DNA of 47,902 bases. Source: a virus. Both the position numbers and the translations under genes were made by a program. The notes beneath the pieces were generated by a model. It made no database searches, was not told the origin of the DNA, and saw only the letters and a list, made by a program, of their open reading frames with translations. Below, piece after piece: positions 23,691 to 30,143 of the stretch (positions are counted from its first letter, which is position 1; every line of letters starts with the position of its first letter). Location of the stretch: the IMG/VR virus record IMGVR_UViG_3300019881_000001, positions 1 through 47,902 of that record; one strand, given 5' to 3'.

Positions 23691-24850
23691 CAGGACTCCT
23701 CTTGGCTCCGAACACCCTTCGGGCGATCGATCGGTGCGTGAACTGTGTTCGCGATGTCGTGCGGGATGTTGTGGAAGTCGCCACCAGGAACAGGCGCGTT
23801 GTCGTCGAGTGCACGGGCCTCGTTCACCGACAGCCGGCCGTCGAGGATCTGCGCACCAACGATGTCGGTGCGGGTCTTGATGTCGGTGCGGATCGTCGCG
23901 TCCACGTTCAGCTTGATGTACTGCCGGTCCGGCAGTAGGCGGTTGAACGCTTCCTCCAGTCGCACGATGTACGGACGCATGTTGTTCGCACGGTTCAGCG
24001 ACCGGGACTCATCCGTGGAGTACGTCAGCGACTCGGTCTTGTCCCCGCCGATCTCTCGCGGGTCCACACCGTAGATCGCGGCGATCTGGTTCGCGGTCAG
24101 CTTCAGCGTCTCGATGAACTGGACATGGTTCGGGGGGATCGTCGTCAGCGACAGGTCCCAGTCGGACCCGGTGACGAACGGCTTGCCCGACGCGAACGCC
24201 GACATGGCCCGATCCCTGGCCGTAGCCGCCTGATCGCCCGTCAGGACCTTCGCAGTGTTCTTCAGGACCGTCGGCGGCAGGCCGCCGCCCCTGCGTACGT
24301 CCGCGTACTCCTGCGCCGACAGCCCCGCGTTGACGATCGTCGCGTAGTGCTCGATCGGCGATAGGCCCAACGTGTGGCCGATCGGCACGATCCACGGCAC
24401 ATGCACCAGCTGTGACGACGGAACAGGGGCCCCGTACACGTACCACTGCTTCGAGATCTCGTCGAACGACCACGCCTCGCGCTTCAGCCAGTTCACCACC
24501 GCCGGAAACCCGAACGAATCGGCTTCTGTGATCCATCCGACCGCGTTGCCCTGTGTCGCCATCCCGTACGCGGCCTGGCCGAACCACTGACCGACACCCT
24601 GCCGACCCGGTTCATTCTGGTTGCGGAACATCAACGGCAATAACGGCAGTTCAACGCGGGCACCGCTCTTGTTCATCTGGTACGTATCCAGCGGCAAAGT
24701 CGAGATGAAGTCGACAATGTGCCTGATCGCAGCGAAAACAGGGGCCAAATGCACCGCATTAGCGACCGTGACCGCGCGCCGGTCGTAGTCGGGGTCAGTG
24801 TTGAACCACTGGTCCATCGTCCGCTTCTCGCCGCGGAAGAACAGGCTCAC
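23690..24850 (-). CDS. Portal protein, HK97 family
   Basis: The 386-aa product begins at GTG overlapping the stop of the small membrane gene. It has the family order: an N-terminal helix with VANAVHLAPVFAAIRHIVDF, the WLKREAW region, VHVPWIVPIGHTLGLSPIEH, and the C-terminal stem helices with PREIGGDKTESLTYSTDESR. It forms the dodecameric ring for DNA entry. A second start at ATG 24817 is possible. Confidence 0.92.
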   Translation of the reverse strand: MSLFFRGEKRTMDQWFNTDPDYDRRAVTVANAVHLAPVFAAIRHIVDFISTLPLDTYQMNKSGARVELPLLPLMFRNQNEPGRQGVGQWFGQAAYGMATQGNAVGWITEADSFGFPAVVNWLKREAWSFDEISKQWYVYGAPVPSSQLVHVPWIVPIGHTLGLSPIEHYATIVNAGLSAQEYADVRRGGGLPPTVLKNTAKVLTGDQAATARDRAMSAFASGKPFVTGSDWDLSLTTIPPNHVQFIETLKLTANQIAAIYGVDPREIGGDKTESLTYSTDESRSLNRANNMRPYIVRLEEAFNRLLPDRQYIKLNVDATIRTDIKTRTDIVGAQILDGRLSVNEARALDDNAPVPGGDFHNIPHDIANTVHAPIDRPKGVRSQEES

Positions 24851-25020
24851 CGGGTGTCACCACTCTTCGGGTGGGCGGCGATCGCCGAACCCCCAAGAAC
24901 GAGCACGCCGGCCACCGCCAGACAGGTCCAGCCGATCCACCGGTAGGTGAGCGCCGCCATTCCTGCCGCGAACAGCAGCAAACCGAGCACATCGAGGGCC
25001 GTGGTGAGGTATCCGCGCAT
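24847..25020 (-). CDS. Small two-helix membrane protein (57 aa)
   Basis: ATG 25020 lies nine bases after the terminase stop with GGAGGG before it. Two hydrophobic segments span about 9-25 and 30-50 and the tail is polar (HPKSGDTR). It overlaps the portal start as GTGA. A membrane peptide between terminase and portal is unusual; function unknown. Confidence 0.6.
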   Translation of the reverse strand: MRGYLTTALDVLGLLLFAAGMAALTYRWIGWTCLAVAGVLVLGGSAIAAHPKSGDTR

Positions 25021-25028
25021 CAGCCCTC

Positions 25029-26456
25029 CTAAAAGATCGAGTCGAGCACGTCGTATTCGCCTGAGATCAGCCAGTCGGCCAAAACCGCGCCCTCCAAGGG
25101 CGACACATCACTCGCCGACGTACGCCGGCCTATCGCCCACCGGTCACCGACCGGGCGACGCTGAGCGCCGCGTACCGCGTCCTCGAGCTCGGGGTGGCTC
25201 ATGTGCGCGATCACCGCGGTCTGCACCTTGTCGAAGAACGACGCCGAGGCGTCCTGCACGTCAGAAGTCTTGGCCAGATCAAGAACCGCGCCGGCTTCCT
25301 TCATCGGATCGATCAGATCGGCCGCCGGACCCCGCGAATCGACGGCCACCTTGCAGTCGTACTTCCGCTGCAGCTCCACGACTCTCTCAACGAGCCCCTG
25401 AGTGCCGCGCTGCCTGTGCACCAGCCCCACGAGCTCGCGGCCCGGAAGTGGGACCGCTGCGGAGATCGAAGACCAGGCGCGGTCCACCGACACCGCTACA
25501 CCCAACGCGATACCCGCTGTCGGCGGTTCCGTCTCCGGAATGGCGCAGCGAGCCCACTTTTCGGCCCCGAAGATGTGCTCGACCTGTCCAGGGTCGTCCC
25601 ACCAGCCCAAACGCTCGCGGGCGAACTCTTCCGGGGGTAGGGCGCGCCGCTCGTTACGGATCGTGTCCACCAGGATGCGGCGGCCCATCTGCGGGTTCGC
25701 CATCTGCCAGAAGTCCTCATTGTCGAGAACACACCCTGGAGTCTGCGGATCGTGGATGCACTGCGGATTGACGCACGCTTCCTTCGGTGCGCACCACTCC
25801 ACGTAGACCATCGACGGCGAACCCTTGCGGCCACGGTCCCGGACACCCCGGAGGACCGCGGAATCCGCATACCCAGCCGACGAGCCGTACCAGACCTGTG
25901 GTTCCGTCTGCGCGGACAGGAGAGGCAGCAGTGAGCCCATATGCACCGGCTGAAGCGCGAACGCCTCATCCAACACAACACGCTTACCCGACAGGCCCTT
26001 ACCGCCGGACTTCGTGCGGGCCTTGAACTTGATGCGGCAACCGTTCAGGAGCTCGATCGCCTCGTCGCCGTTACCGCGGTGGATGTGCTTGATCTCGCGG
26101 TCAAGGTCCGGTGAGGACTCGATCAGCTCCGACAAGTCCCGGAAAGCCTCCTGGGCGGTCGGAAACTCGTGCGCCGACCACACCAGCAGCGGAACCTCGC
26201 AGATGAACGCCTCACCCAGCGCCGCGATCTTGAAGAGACCCGTCTTAATATTTTGACGGGCTCCCACGACGGCTACCTCGAACGCGACCCTTCGGCCGCC
26301 GCGGTCCAGGCCGAACATCGCGTCCAGCACCAGCCGCTGCTCCGGGTCCGCCGCAAAGCCGACCATGTCAGCCAGATCAGCGACTTCCGGGCCGAGAGAG
26401 CTAGTGAAGTCCGGGAACGTGAAGAACGCCGGCTCAACCAGCGTTGCGCTTGGCAT
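25029..26456 (-). CDS. terL: Terminase large subunit
   Basis: The 475-aa packaging motor has an ATPase domain with a divergent Walker A (GARQNIKTG, 65-73, in place of the usual R-x-N-GKT), Walker B/catalytic acid VVLDEA (160-165), and a C-terminal RNase-H-like nuclease with acidic residues in AVSVDRAW and KVAVDSRGP. Start ATG 26456 lies inside the small-subunit gene with GAGGAAG upstream. Length and order match HK97-like cos or headful phages; the packaging mode cannot be decided from sequence alone. Confidence 0.93.
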   Translation of the reverse strand: MPSATLVEPAFFTFPDFTSSLGPEVADLADMVGFAADPEQRLVLDAMFGLDRGGRRVAFEVAVVGARQNIKTGLFKIAALGEAFICEVPLLVWSAHEFPTAQEAFRDLSELIESSPDLDREIKHIHRGNGDEAIELLNGCRIKFKARTKSGGKGLSGKRVVLDEAFALQPVHMGSLLPLLSAQTEPQVWYGSSAGYADSAVLRGVRDRGRKGSPSMVYVEWCAPKEACVNPQCIHDPQTPGCVLDNEDFWQMANPQMGRRILVDTIRNERRALPPEEFARERLGWWDDPGQVEHIFGAEKWARCAIPETEPPTAGIALGVAVSVDRAWSSISAAVPLPGRELVGLVHRQRGTQGLVERVVELQRKYDCKVAVDSRGPAADLIDPMKEAGAVLDLAKTSDVQDASASFFDKVQTAVIAHMSHPELEDAVRGAQRRPVGDRWAIGRRTSASDVSPLEGAVLADWLISGEYDVLDSIF

Positions 26457-26829
26457 CGCGGCGCTTCCTCAGTTCATCCAGCCCACTCGCGGCCGGCGCG
26501 ACCTTCAGAGCGTCCGCCATCACTGACCGGAGCTCCTTGCTGATCGGCGCCACGCTCAGACCCATAGCACGCGGGTCCGACATTCTCCGGGCCAGCTCGA
26601 TCGCCTGCTGCCCGAGAGCAGTGTCAGCCACGCCGGCTTCCTCGAGCTCGCGCTTGGTAGCGGCGAGCAGGGGGGCTACAGGAGCAGATTCGTCCGAAAC
26701 AGGCTGATCAGGGAGCGGAATGACATCGCCGGAGCGACTGCCGCGCTTACGGCACGTGTCGTCGTGGTACTTCGAGTTCGGCCGCTTCGCCTCGTACTCG
26801 ATCCCGCAGGAGTTGCAGTTCCGCTTCAT
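26434..26829 (-). CDS. terS: Terminase small subunit, zinc-finger type
   Basis: ATG 26829 follows a TTGGGGG site; an extension to 26853 has none. The N-terminus holds a C-x2-C...H-x3-C-x-K-R zinc finger (CNSCGIEYEAKRPNSKYHDD, then TCRKRG), followed by a linker and a helical domain ending in a basic tail (LRKRRDAKRN). It is expected to recognise phage DNA and feed it to TerL. The zinc finger in place of a plain HTH is seen in some actinophages. It overlaps terL by 23 bases. Confidence 0.75.
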   Translation of the reverse strand: MKRNCNSCGIEYEAKRPNSKYHDDTCRKRGSRSGDVIPLPDQPVSDESAPVAPLLAATKRELEEAGVADTALGQQAIELARRMSDPRAMGLSVAPISKELRSVMADALKVAPAASGLDELRKRRDAKRNAG

Positions 26830-26859
26830 CGCAACCCCCAAGTCACGGGACACTCAGCG

Positions 26860-26922
26860 TTGGGATAGGGATGCGACCTGAACTGGCGGGTCATGGCGCG
26901 TGATAGTAAAAAATTTTCGACG
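26860..26922. other. AT-rich gap between HNH and terS; possible packaging or promoter site
   Basis: This non-coding interval contains an unusually AT-rich run, AAAAAATTTT (about 26908-26917), in a GC-rich genome. On the minus strand TACTAT could be a -10. A cos or pac site is often located between HNH and terminase genes, but no direct sign of one was found. Confidence 0.35.
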
Positions 26923-27228
26923 TCAGAGTGCCCATCGTCTGGGTGCTGACCGTGGCGCATCCTGCTTGGCTCTGCCCCTACGCGCACCATCCACCTGGTT
27001 GCAGCACTTGCCGCAGGTGGGGCAGCGGCTGCCGTGGGAGAGGCCCCTGTACTGGTCGGTGCCGGGGATATGGTCGGCGTGCAGGCTACTGGTGGGTGGC
27101 CACATGGGGTGTCCGCAGAGGCAGCACAGGTCGCCGGCCGTGAAGGCTGCGATCAGTCTCTTGCGTGCTGCTTTGTGCTCAGGGGTGCGATAGACCTGAG
27201 CTGAGCCACTGCGCTTGGTCCACGGCAT
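26923..27228 (-). CDS. HNH endonuclease, packaging associated
   Basis: The 101-aa basic protein has a zinc-binding pair CCLCG, the HNH core H-A-D-H (LHADHIPG) and a second Cys set (CPTCGKCCNQ). Small HNH proteins beside terminase genes (HK97 gp74 type) are needed for DNA maturation by TerL. Its start codon lies at the edge of an inverted repeat whose loop holds the ribosome site. Confidence 0.85.
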   Translation of the reverse strand: MPWTKRSGSAQVYRTPEHKAARKRLIAAFTAGDLCCLCGHPMWPPTSSLHADHIPGTDQYRGLSHGSRCPTCGKCCNQVDGARRGRAKQDAPRSAPRRWAL

Positions 27229-27252
27229 GCGTCATCACCTACCTATGACGCA
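27228..27252. promoter_or_regulatory. Inverted repeat around the HNH ribosome-binding site
   Basis: TGCGTCAT (27228-27235) and ATGACGCA (27245-27252) are perfect 8-bp inverted repeats with a 9-base spacer. On the transcribed strand the spacer reads AGGTAGGTG, which contains the ribosome site for the HNH gene, and the 3' arm runs into its ATG. It may be a translational control hairpin or a DNA-binding site. Confidence 0.5.
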
Positions 27253-27256
27253 GTAG

Positions 27257-27475
27257 CTAGTGGGTTGGTGCCGCGTACGCTCCGACGTAGGTGAGTGTGA
27301 CGCCGAGTTGGCCGAGTGCCTGACGGTACTGCTCGACCAGCGTCTTCTCTTCCTTGATCTGCTCGTCAACCTGCGCGCATTGGGTGAGCAGTCGTTCGCG
27401 TTCTGCCTCACAGCGCTCGATGCTGCGCTCTAGCGTCTTGATGCGGTTCTTCATCTCGTTCTTCAGTTCTTGCAT
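27257..27475 (-). CDS. Coiled-coil protein (72 aa)
   Basis: ATG 27475 follows AAGGAG. About 50 residues form a charged coiled coil (ELKNEMKNRIKTLERSIERC and on), ending in a short hydrophobic tail. A longer frame lacks a ribosome site. Found near the terminase genes; function unknown. Confidence 0.6.
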   Translation of the reverse strand: MQELKNEMKNRIKTLERSIERCEAERERLLTQCAQVDEQIKEEKTLVEQYRQALGQLGVTLTYVGAYAAPTH

Positions 27476-27498
27476 GGTCTTGCGCTCCTTGCTGGGTC

Positions 27499-27630
27499 TT
27501 ACTGAGATGCGGGTGCCTCGTGGTCGTGGCATACCAGCTCTACCACTGGGTCACCGTGGTCGGTGGGTACGGGACGCTCAGTGTCGGCGGGCTGAGGGCA
27601 GCCAGGCTCGATGCACACTGGTTCGCTCAT
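27499..27630 (-). CDS. Zinc-knuckle small protein (43 aa)
   Basis: The start ATG lies behind GGGGAT. The product has C-x4-C at its start and ELVCHDHE near its end, giving a possible Cys/His metal site. No family is recognised. Confidence 0.5.
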   Translation of the reverse strand: MSEPVCIEPGCPQPADTERPVPTDHGDPVVELVCHDHEAPASQ

Positions 27631-27676
27631 CGGTTCATCCCCTGTAGTTGCTGGTCGGTCAGGTGCTCGACATCGA

Positions 27677-27970
27677 TCAGCACATCGGAAGCACCAGGCC
27701 GCATCCGTCACAGACGAGGATGCGGTGCCAATCATGGGATCTGAGACTGCGATGGGTGCAGTATGCCTCACGCTGAGCCTGCTCTGCCTGGGACTCAATG
27801 TAGTCCGCTGGCAGTGGCTGGTAGCAGCCGATGCACACGCACGCTACGAGTTCGCCTGTGGTGAGGATGACAGGCTCGGCTTGCGGGTGACGGCAGCGCT
27901 TCAGGTCCGCTACGAACGTCGCCTCTACCAGTACGCCGAGGTCGTACGCCTTCGCGCTAGGACTCTTCAC
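27677..27970 (-). CDS. Hypothetical protein with Cys pairs (97 aa)
   Basis: GTG 27970 overlaps the upstream TGA. There are three Cys groups (CRH; CVCIGC; CDGCG), which suggests zinc ribbons. The C-terminus reads HDWHRILVCDGCGLVLPMC. Function unknown. Confidence 0.55.
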   Translation of the reverse strand: MKSPSAKAYDLGVLVEATFVADLKRCRHPQAEPVILTTGELVACVCIGCYQPLPADYIESQAEQAQREAYCTHRSLRSHDWHRILVCDGCGLVLPMC

Positions 27971-28158
27971 GATCCCGCCTGGATGATCCATGGCTGCGTG
28001 TAGGTGGGGTTCTCAGGACGGCCAACAGGGGCGTCGTCCAGTGTCCCTGTCATCTCAAGGTGCGGGTGGGCCTCGATGCAGGAGCGGCACCAGGTGTCGG
28101 CGTGCCAGCCGTACAGCGTGCCGTCTTCACGGTCGCAGTACTCGCAGGCTTGGGTCAC
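27967..28158 (-). CDS. Zinc-finger protein (63 aa)
   Basis: GTG start overlaps the MmpS-like gene stop. C-x2-C (CEYC) and C-x2-C (CRSC) flank a His/Trp segment (YGWHADTW), a typical small treble-clef or ribbon. The tail contains NPTYTQP, which at DNA level resembles the start-associated motif of the early region. Function unknown. Confidence 0.6.
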   Translation of the reverse strand: MTQACEYCDREDGTLYGWHADTWCRSCIEAHPHLEMTGTLDDAPVGRPENPTYTQPWIIQAGS

Positions 28159-28661
28159 GCGATCTTCCCTTGGCAGGTGGCGATGGTGTACCCACCGGTC
28201 GAGGTGTTCTCGCTGACCACCACGCCATCGACCGTGATACGGCAGGTCACCGAACCTAGCGCTTGGCCGTTCTGGACCGAGACGTACACGAAGTCACCGG
28301 GGTGGAAGTTGGCGAAGGTGGCTGTCATCGGCAGGAGACCGGCGCCTTGGCTGGTGCCGCCCTCGGTCTGCATCGTGACGGTACCTGTGCGGCCTGACCC
28401 GTACGCTGCGTCGGCCTCTACCCGGTACACCACAGTGTGGGCGGTGGTGTAGTCGGGGAGTCCGAAGTAGTGGGCGTAGGCGATGAGGCCGGCGAGCACG
28501 GGAGCCAGTGCGCCGAGCGTGATCCACAGCCAGAGCTTGGAGCGCTTCCGCGGGTGGCGTCCTGGGTACGGGAGCAGCGGTCCGTCAGGCGTCCACTGCT
28601 GCTCGCGCTGCCCCGGATCCGGAAGCCGCGGGGTGGGGCGGGGTCTCTGCTGCTGCGTCAT
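28155..28661 (-). CDS. MmpS-like membrane protein
   Basis: The 168-aa product has a Pro/Arg-rich cytoplasmic head, one transmembrane helix (about 43-62, LWLWITLGALAPVLAGLIAY) and an outer beta domain. That domain resembles the MmpS transport-accessory fold: V-Y-R-V-E-A at its start, a middle strand after an LPMT turn, then G-S-V-T-C-R-I-T-V-D-G and a closing ATCQG, giving a Cys pair. In mycobacteria MmpS proteins assist MmpL exporters. A phage copy might alter host envelope transport, but that is inference. Confidence 0.6.
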   Translation of the reverse strand: MTQQQRPRPTPRLPDPGQREQQWTPDGPLLPYPGRHPRKRSKLWLWITLGALAPVLAGLIAYAHYFGLPDYTTAHTVVYRVEADAAYGSGRTGTVTMQTEGGTSQGAGLLPMTATFANFHPGDFVYVSVQNGQALGSVTCRITVDGVVVSENTSTGGYTIATCQGKIA

Positions 28662-28869
28662 GGCTGCGCCTCGTCATACAGCTCGATGAGCACAAACCCA
28701 TCCTCAGGATGCAGTTCGTCTCGCCCTGTCCGCCAGGACTGCCGTCGGAAGCTGCGCCTCCGTCACCGCCGCGCACGCAAGCCCTGATCGACTGAAGCCA
28801 CGGGTAGTCGGCCTTCAGGAACTCGCCGCCTGGAGATGCGTAGGTGATGATCTCTCGCGGTTGGTTCAT
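28585..28869 (-). CDS. Hypothetical protein, possibly frame-shifted
   Basis: ATG 28869 lies behind a near-perfect AGGGGGAG site, so the start is real. The open frame continues to 28585, deep into the MmpS-like gene, with an unlikely Cys/Ala/Arg-rich end. In the -1 frame, between about 28760 and 28659, the sequence reads RDELHPEDGFVLIELYDEAQ and stops exactly at the MmpS-like ATG (ATGA). A frameshift near 28720-28760 would give a normal coupled gene of about 69 aa. It is the first late-operon gene. Confidence 0.55.
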   Translation of the reverse strand: MNQPREIITYASPGGEFLKADYPWLQSIRACVRGGDGGAASDGSPGGQGETNCILRMGLCSSSCMTRRSHDAAAETPPHPAASGSGAARAAVDA

Positions 28870-28938
28870 GTCTCCCCCTGTTGATCGGGGAGTTAGACGC
28901 GCGTCCTGACCGGGCCGGTTCCTTGGCTCCCTGATCGG

Positions 28939-28944
28939 AGTGTA
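28939..28944 (-). promoter_or_regulatory. Possible late-operon promoter
   Basis: On the minus strand TACACT (complement of 28939-28944) is a good -10 about 70 bases upstream of ATG 28869. The left arm of the large palindrome overlaps it, so a bound repressor would block it. A -35 is not obvious. Confidence 0.4.
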
Positions 28945-28968
28945 GCGCGTGTGTCACAGACGCGCTAC
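28942..28968. promoter_or_regulatory. Operator-like palindrome 1
   Basis: GTAGCGCGT (28942-28950) and ACGCGCTAC (28960-28968) form a perfect 9-bp inverted repeat with a 9-base spacer. It lies between the divergent late operon and the RHH gene and is the right size for a dimeric or tetrameric regulator. Confidence 0.65.
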
Positions 28969-28990
28969 GTGTATCACCTGTGCGATACAC
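28969..28990. promoter_or_regulatory. Operator-like palindrome 2 over the RHH promoter
   Basis: GTGTATC (28969-28975) and GATACAC (28984-28990) are inverted repeats directly next to palindrome 1. The right arm overlaps TACACT (28986-28991), a -10 that lies six bases before the RHH ATG (leaderless layout). Binding here would repress the RHH gene itself. Confidence 0.6.
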
Positions 28991-28997
28991 TAGACCC

Positions 28998-29171
28998 ATG
29001 AGCGGGCCACCGAAGAAGCGCACCGAGACCATCCACGTTCGGCTGACCGAGGAGGGCGTCGCCAAGCTCGACGAGCTGCGGCGCACCGAGTCCCGGAGTG
29101 CCTACATCCGGCGTCTCCTGAAGGTCGGCATCACCCAAGAGATTCGCGGGCCGAAGGAGGCTGACCTGTGA
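28998..29171 (+). CDS. Ribbon-helix-helix regulator
   Basis: The 57-aa basic protein matches the RHH/CopG fold: strand RTETIHVRLTEE, helix GVAKLDELRRTE, turn SRSAYIRRLLKVGI. It begins at ATG 28998 without a ribosome site, six bases after TACACT. RHH proteins bind palindromes as dimers of dimers, and two palindromes lie just upstream. It is well placed to regulate itself and the divergent late operon. An antitoxin role is an alternative. Confidence 0.75.
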   Translation: MSGPPKKRTETIHVRLTEEGVAKLDELRRTESRSAYIRRLLKVGITQEIRGPKEADL

Positions 29172-29365
29172 GTGACCTAGCGATGGCCGCCATGACTGGG
29201 GTGTGCACTGAGCTGCTGAAGGGCCAGTACAACGCGGCTGAGATCGCGCTCGACTTCGGAGAGTTAGAGGAACTGCTGGCCAAGCTCATCATCGGCGTAG
29301 CGCAAGACGTTCAGTACGACGCGGCTACCGGTCGGCTCATGCTGGTATTCGTCCGCGAACCCTGA
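29168..29365 (+). CDS. Hypothetical protein paired with RHH gene (65 aa)
   Basis: GTG overlaps the RHH stop (GTGA). The product is acidic and mostly helical (AAEIALDFGELEELLAKLII), with a strand-like end (GRLMLVFVREP). No toxin family was recognised. It may be a co-regulator. Confidence 0.6.
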   Translation: MSDLAMAAMTGVCTELLKGQYNAAEIALDFGELEELLAKLIIGVAQDVQYDAATGRLMLVFVREP

Positions 29366-29455
29366 TCTACAGCTTGCCCACCATCTCCGCTGCTCACGAG
29401 CGCCAGTACGGCTGGTTTCCCAGGTTTCCACGAGCGGCCAGGTTGGTAGGTAAGT

Positions 29456-29536
29456 GGGGCGAGGCATCCAGGGACTTGAACCCTGCGCAGGCAACGCCGC
29501 GCGAACGCTACTGCGGACCTGTACGAGCCTCGCCCC
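29456..29536 (-). ncRNA. tRNA-like RNA, probably degenerate or non-canonical
   Basis: On the minus strand an 81-base segment is closed by a 10-bp stem (GGGGCGAGGC with GCCTCGCCCC) and contains a perfect T arm: stem CAGGG/CCCTG with loop TTCAAGT (29469-29485). A central hairpin with CGCAG/CTGCG can form, but no D arm or clear anticodon arm is visible, and three bases separate the T arm from the closing stem. It may be a decayed tRNA or a tRNA mimic. Confidence 0.4.
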
Positions 29537-29558
29537 TTCAGTGATCTTACGCGCCGGC

Positions 29559-29780
29559 TCAGTCTTGGTGGGGCGGTGTCTGCCTCTTGTCAGCCTTGGC
29601 CAGCGCGGTGACCACACGATGTGCCACCACCCTCAGCCGGATGAACAGGTTGGGTCGTGGTCGCACATGGCGGCCTTGCATTGCCACACCCCCAGTGTGG
29701 TTACAGGTAGTGATCAGACGAGGCGCAGTCGGCTGCCGCTCGGGCCACTCAGCACAGGTGCATCGTGCGTCGCTGTGCAC
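29559..29780 (-). CDS. Possible small Cys/His protein (73 aa)
   Basis: GTG 29780 follows GGGAG; a shorter form from ATG 29681 has GGGGG before it. The long form has C-T-C and T-T-C-N-H, a possible zinc site, and a basic C-terminal helix (NLFIRLRVVAHRVVTALAKA). It is isolated from the operons, in an otherwise sparse 778-base interval, so its reality is uncertain. Confidence 0.4.
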   Translation of the reverse strand: MHSDARCTCAEWPERQPTAPRLITTCNHTGGVAMQGRHVRPRPNLFIRLRVVAHRVVTALAKADKRQTPPHQD

Positions 29781-29820
29781 CGCTCCCGGATGAACCGGGG
29801 TGGCGGGCCTCGTCCTCTTA

Positions 29821-29887
29821 CCCGCTCGTCAGCGGGAAGTTGCATACCGAAGGCCCGGCTACTCAGGTGGGGTAGCCGGGCCTTCGG
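29821..29887. terminator. Strong tandem terminator between early operon and RHH operon
   Basis: CCCGCT-CGTC-AGCGGG (29821-29836) is followed by a 16-bp perfect stem: 29847-29862 with 29872-29887 (CCGAAGGCCCGGCTAC and its complement, 9-base loop). It lies between two converging units, the leftward early operon and the rightward RHH pair, and should act in both directions. The interval from here to 30143 shows no further gene. Confidence 0.85.
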
Positions 29888-30143
29888 GTGATCAGGTCCC
29901 GTTGGGGCACCGAGGTGCTCGCGGGACAGCTCCTGCTGAGCGATGGATCGCCACCCTGCCGACGGTATGTACGTTCTCGTTGCGATCGTCACGGATCGGC
30001 TGCGGGAGTCAGACCAGGAGGCTCACCAATCCCGGAGGATGGTGGGCAGCATTCGCGGGGTGTAGATATAGCTCCGCACCCACTGAACCCTGACAGTACA
30101 TAGCGTGGGTACCCATAGACAAGCGACACGCTCAGTGCTACGG

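Noticed and set aside
21840-23741. Longest rightward frame (633 codons) over capsid and protease
   Set aside because: Antisense to capsid and protease genes with strong family support, and it crosses the hairpin-rich gap.
26830-26922. cos site
   Set aside because: Position beside HNH and terS is suggestive, but no dyad, overhang sequence or packaging data can be seen; reported only as a gap.
28998-29365. Toxin-antitoxin module
   Set aside because: The RHH protein could be an antitoxin, but the partner matches no toxin family and the divergent operators fit a phage switch better.
29456-29536. Ordinary tRNA gene
   Set aside because: No 7-bp acceptor next to the T arm, no D arm and no anticodon loop could be drawn.
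29454-29891. Rightward frame of 145 codons
   Set aside because: It spans the tRNA-like element and terminator and has no family resemblance.
29714-29992. Leftward frame of 92 codons
   Set aside because: It runs straight through the 16-bp terminator stem and has no ribosome site.
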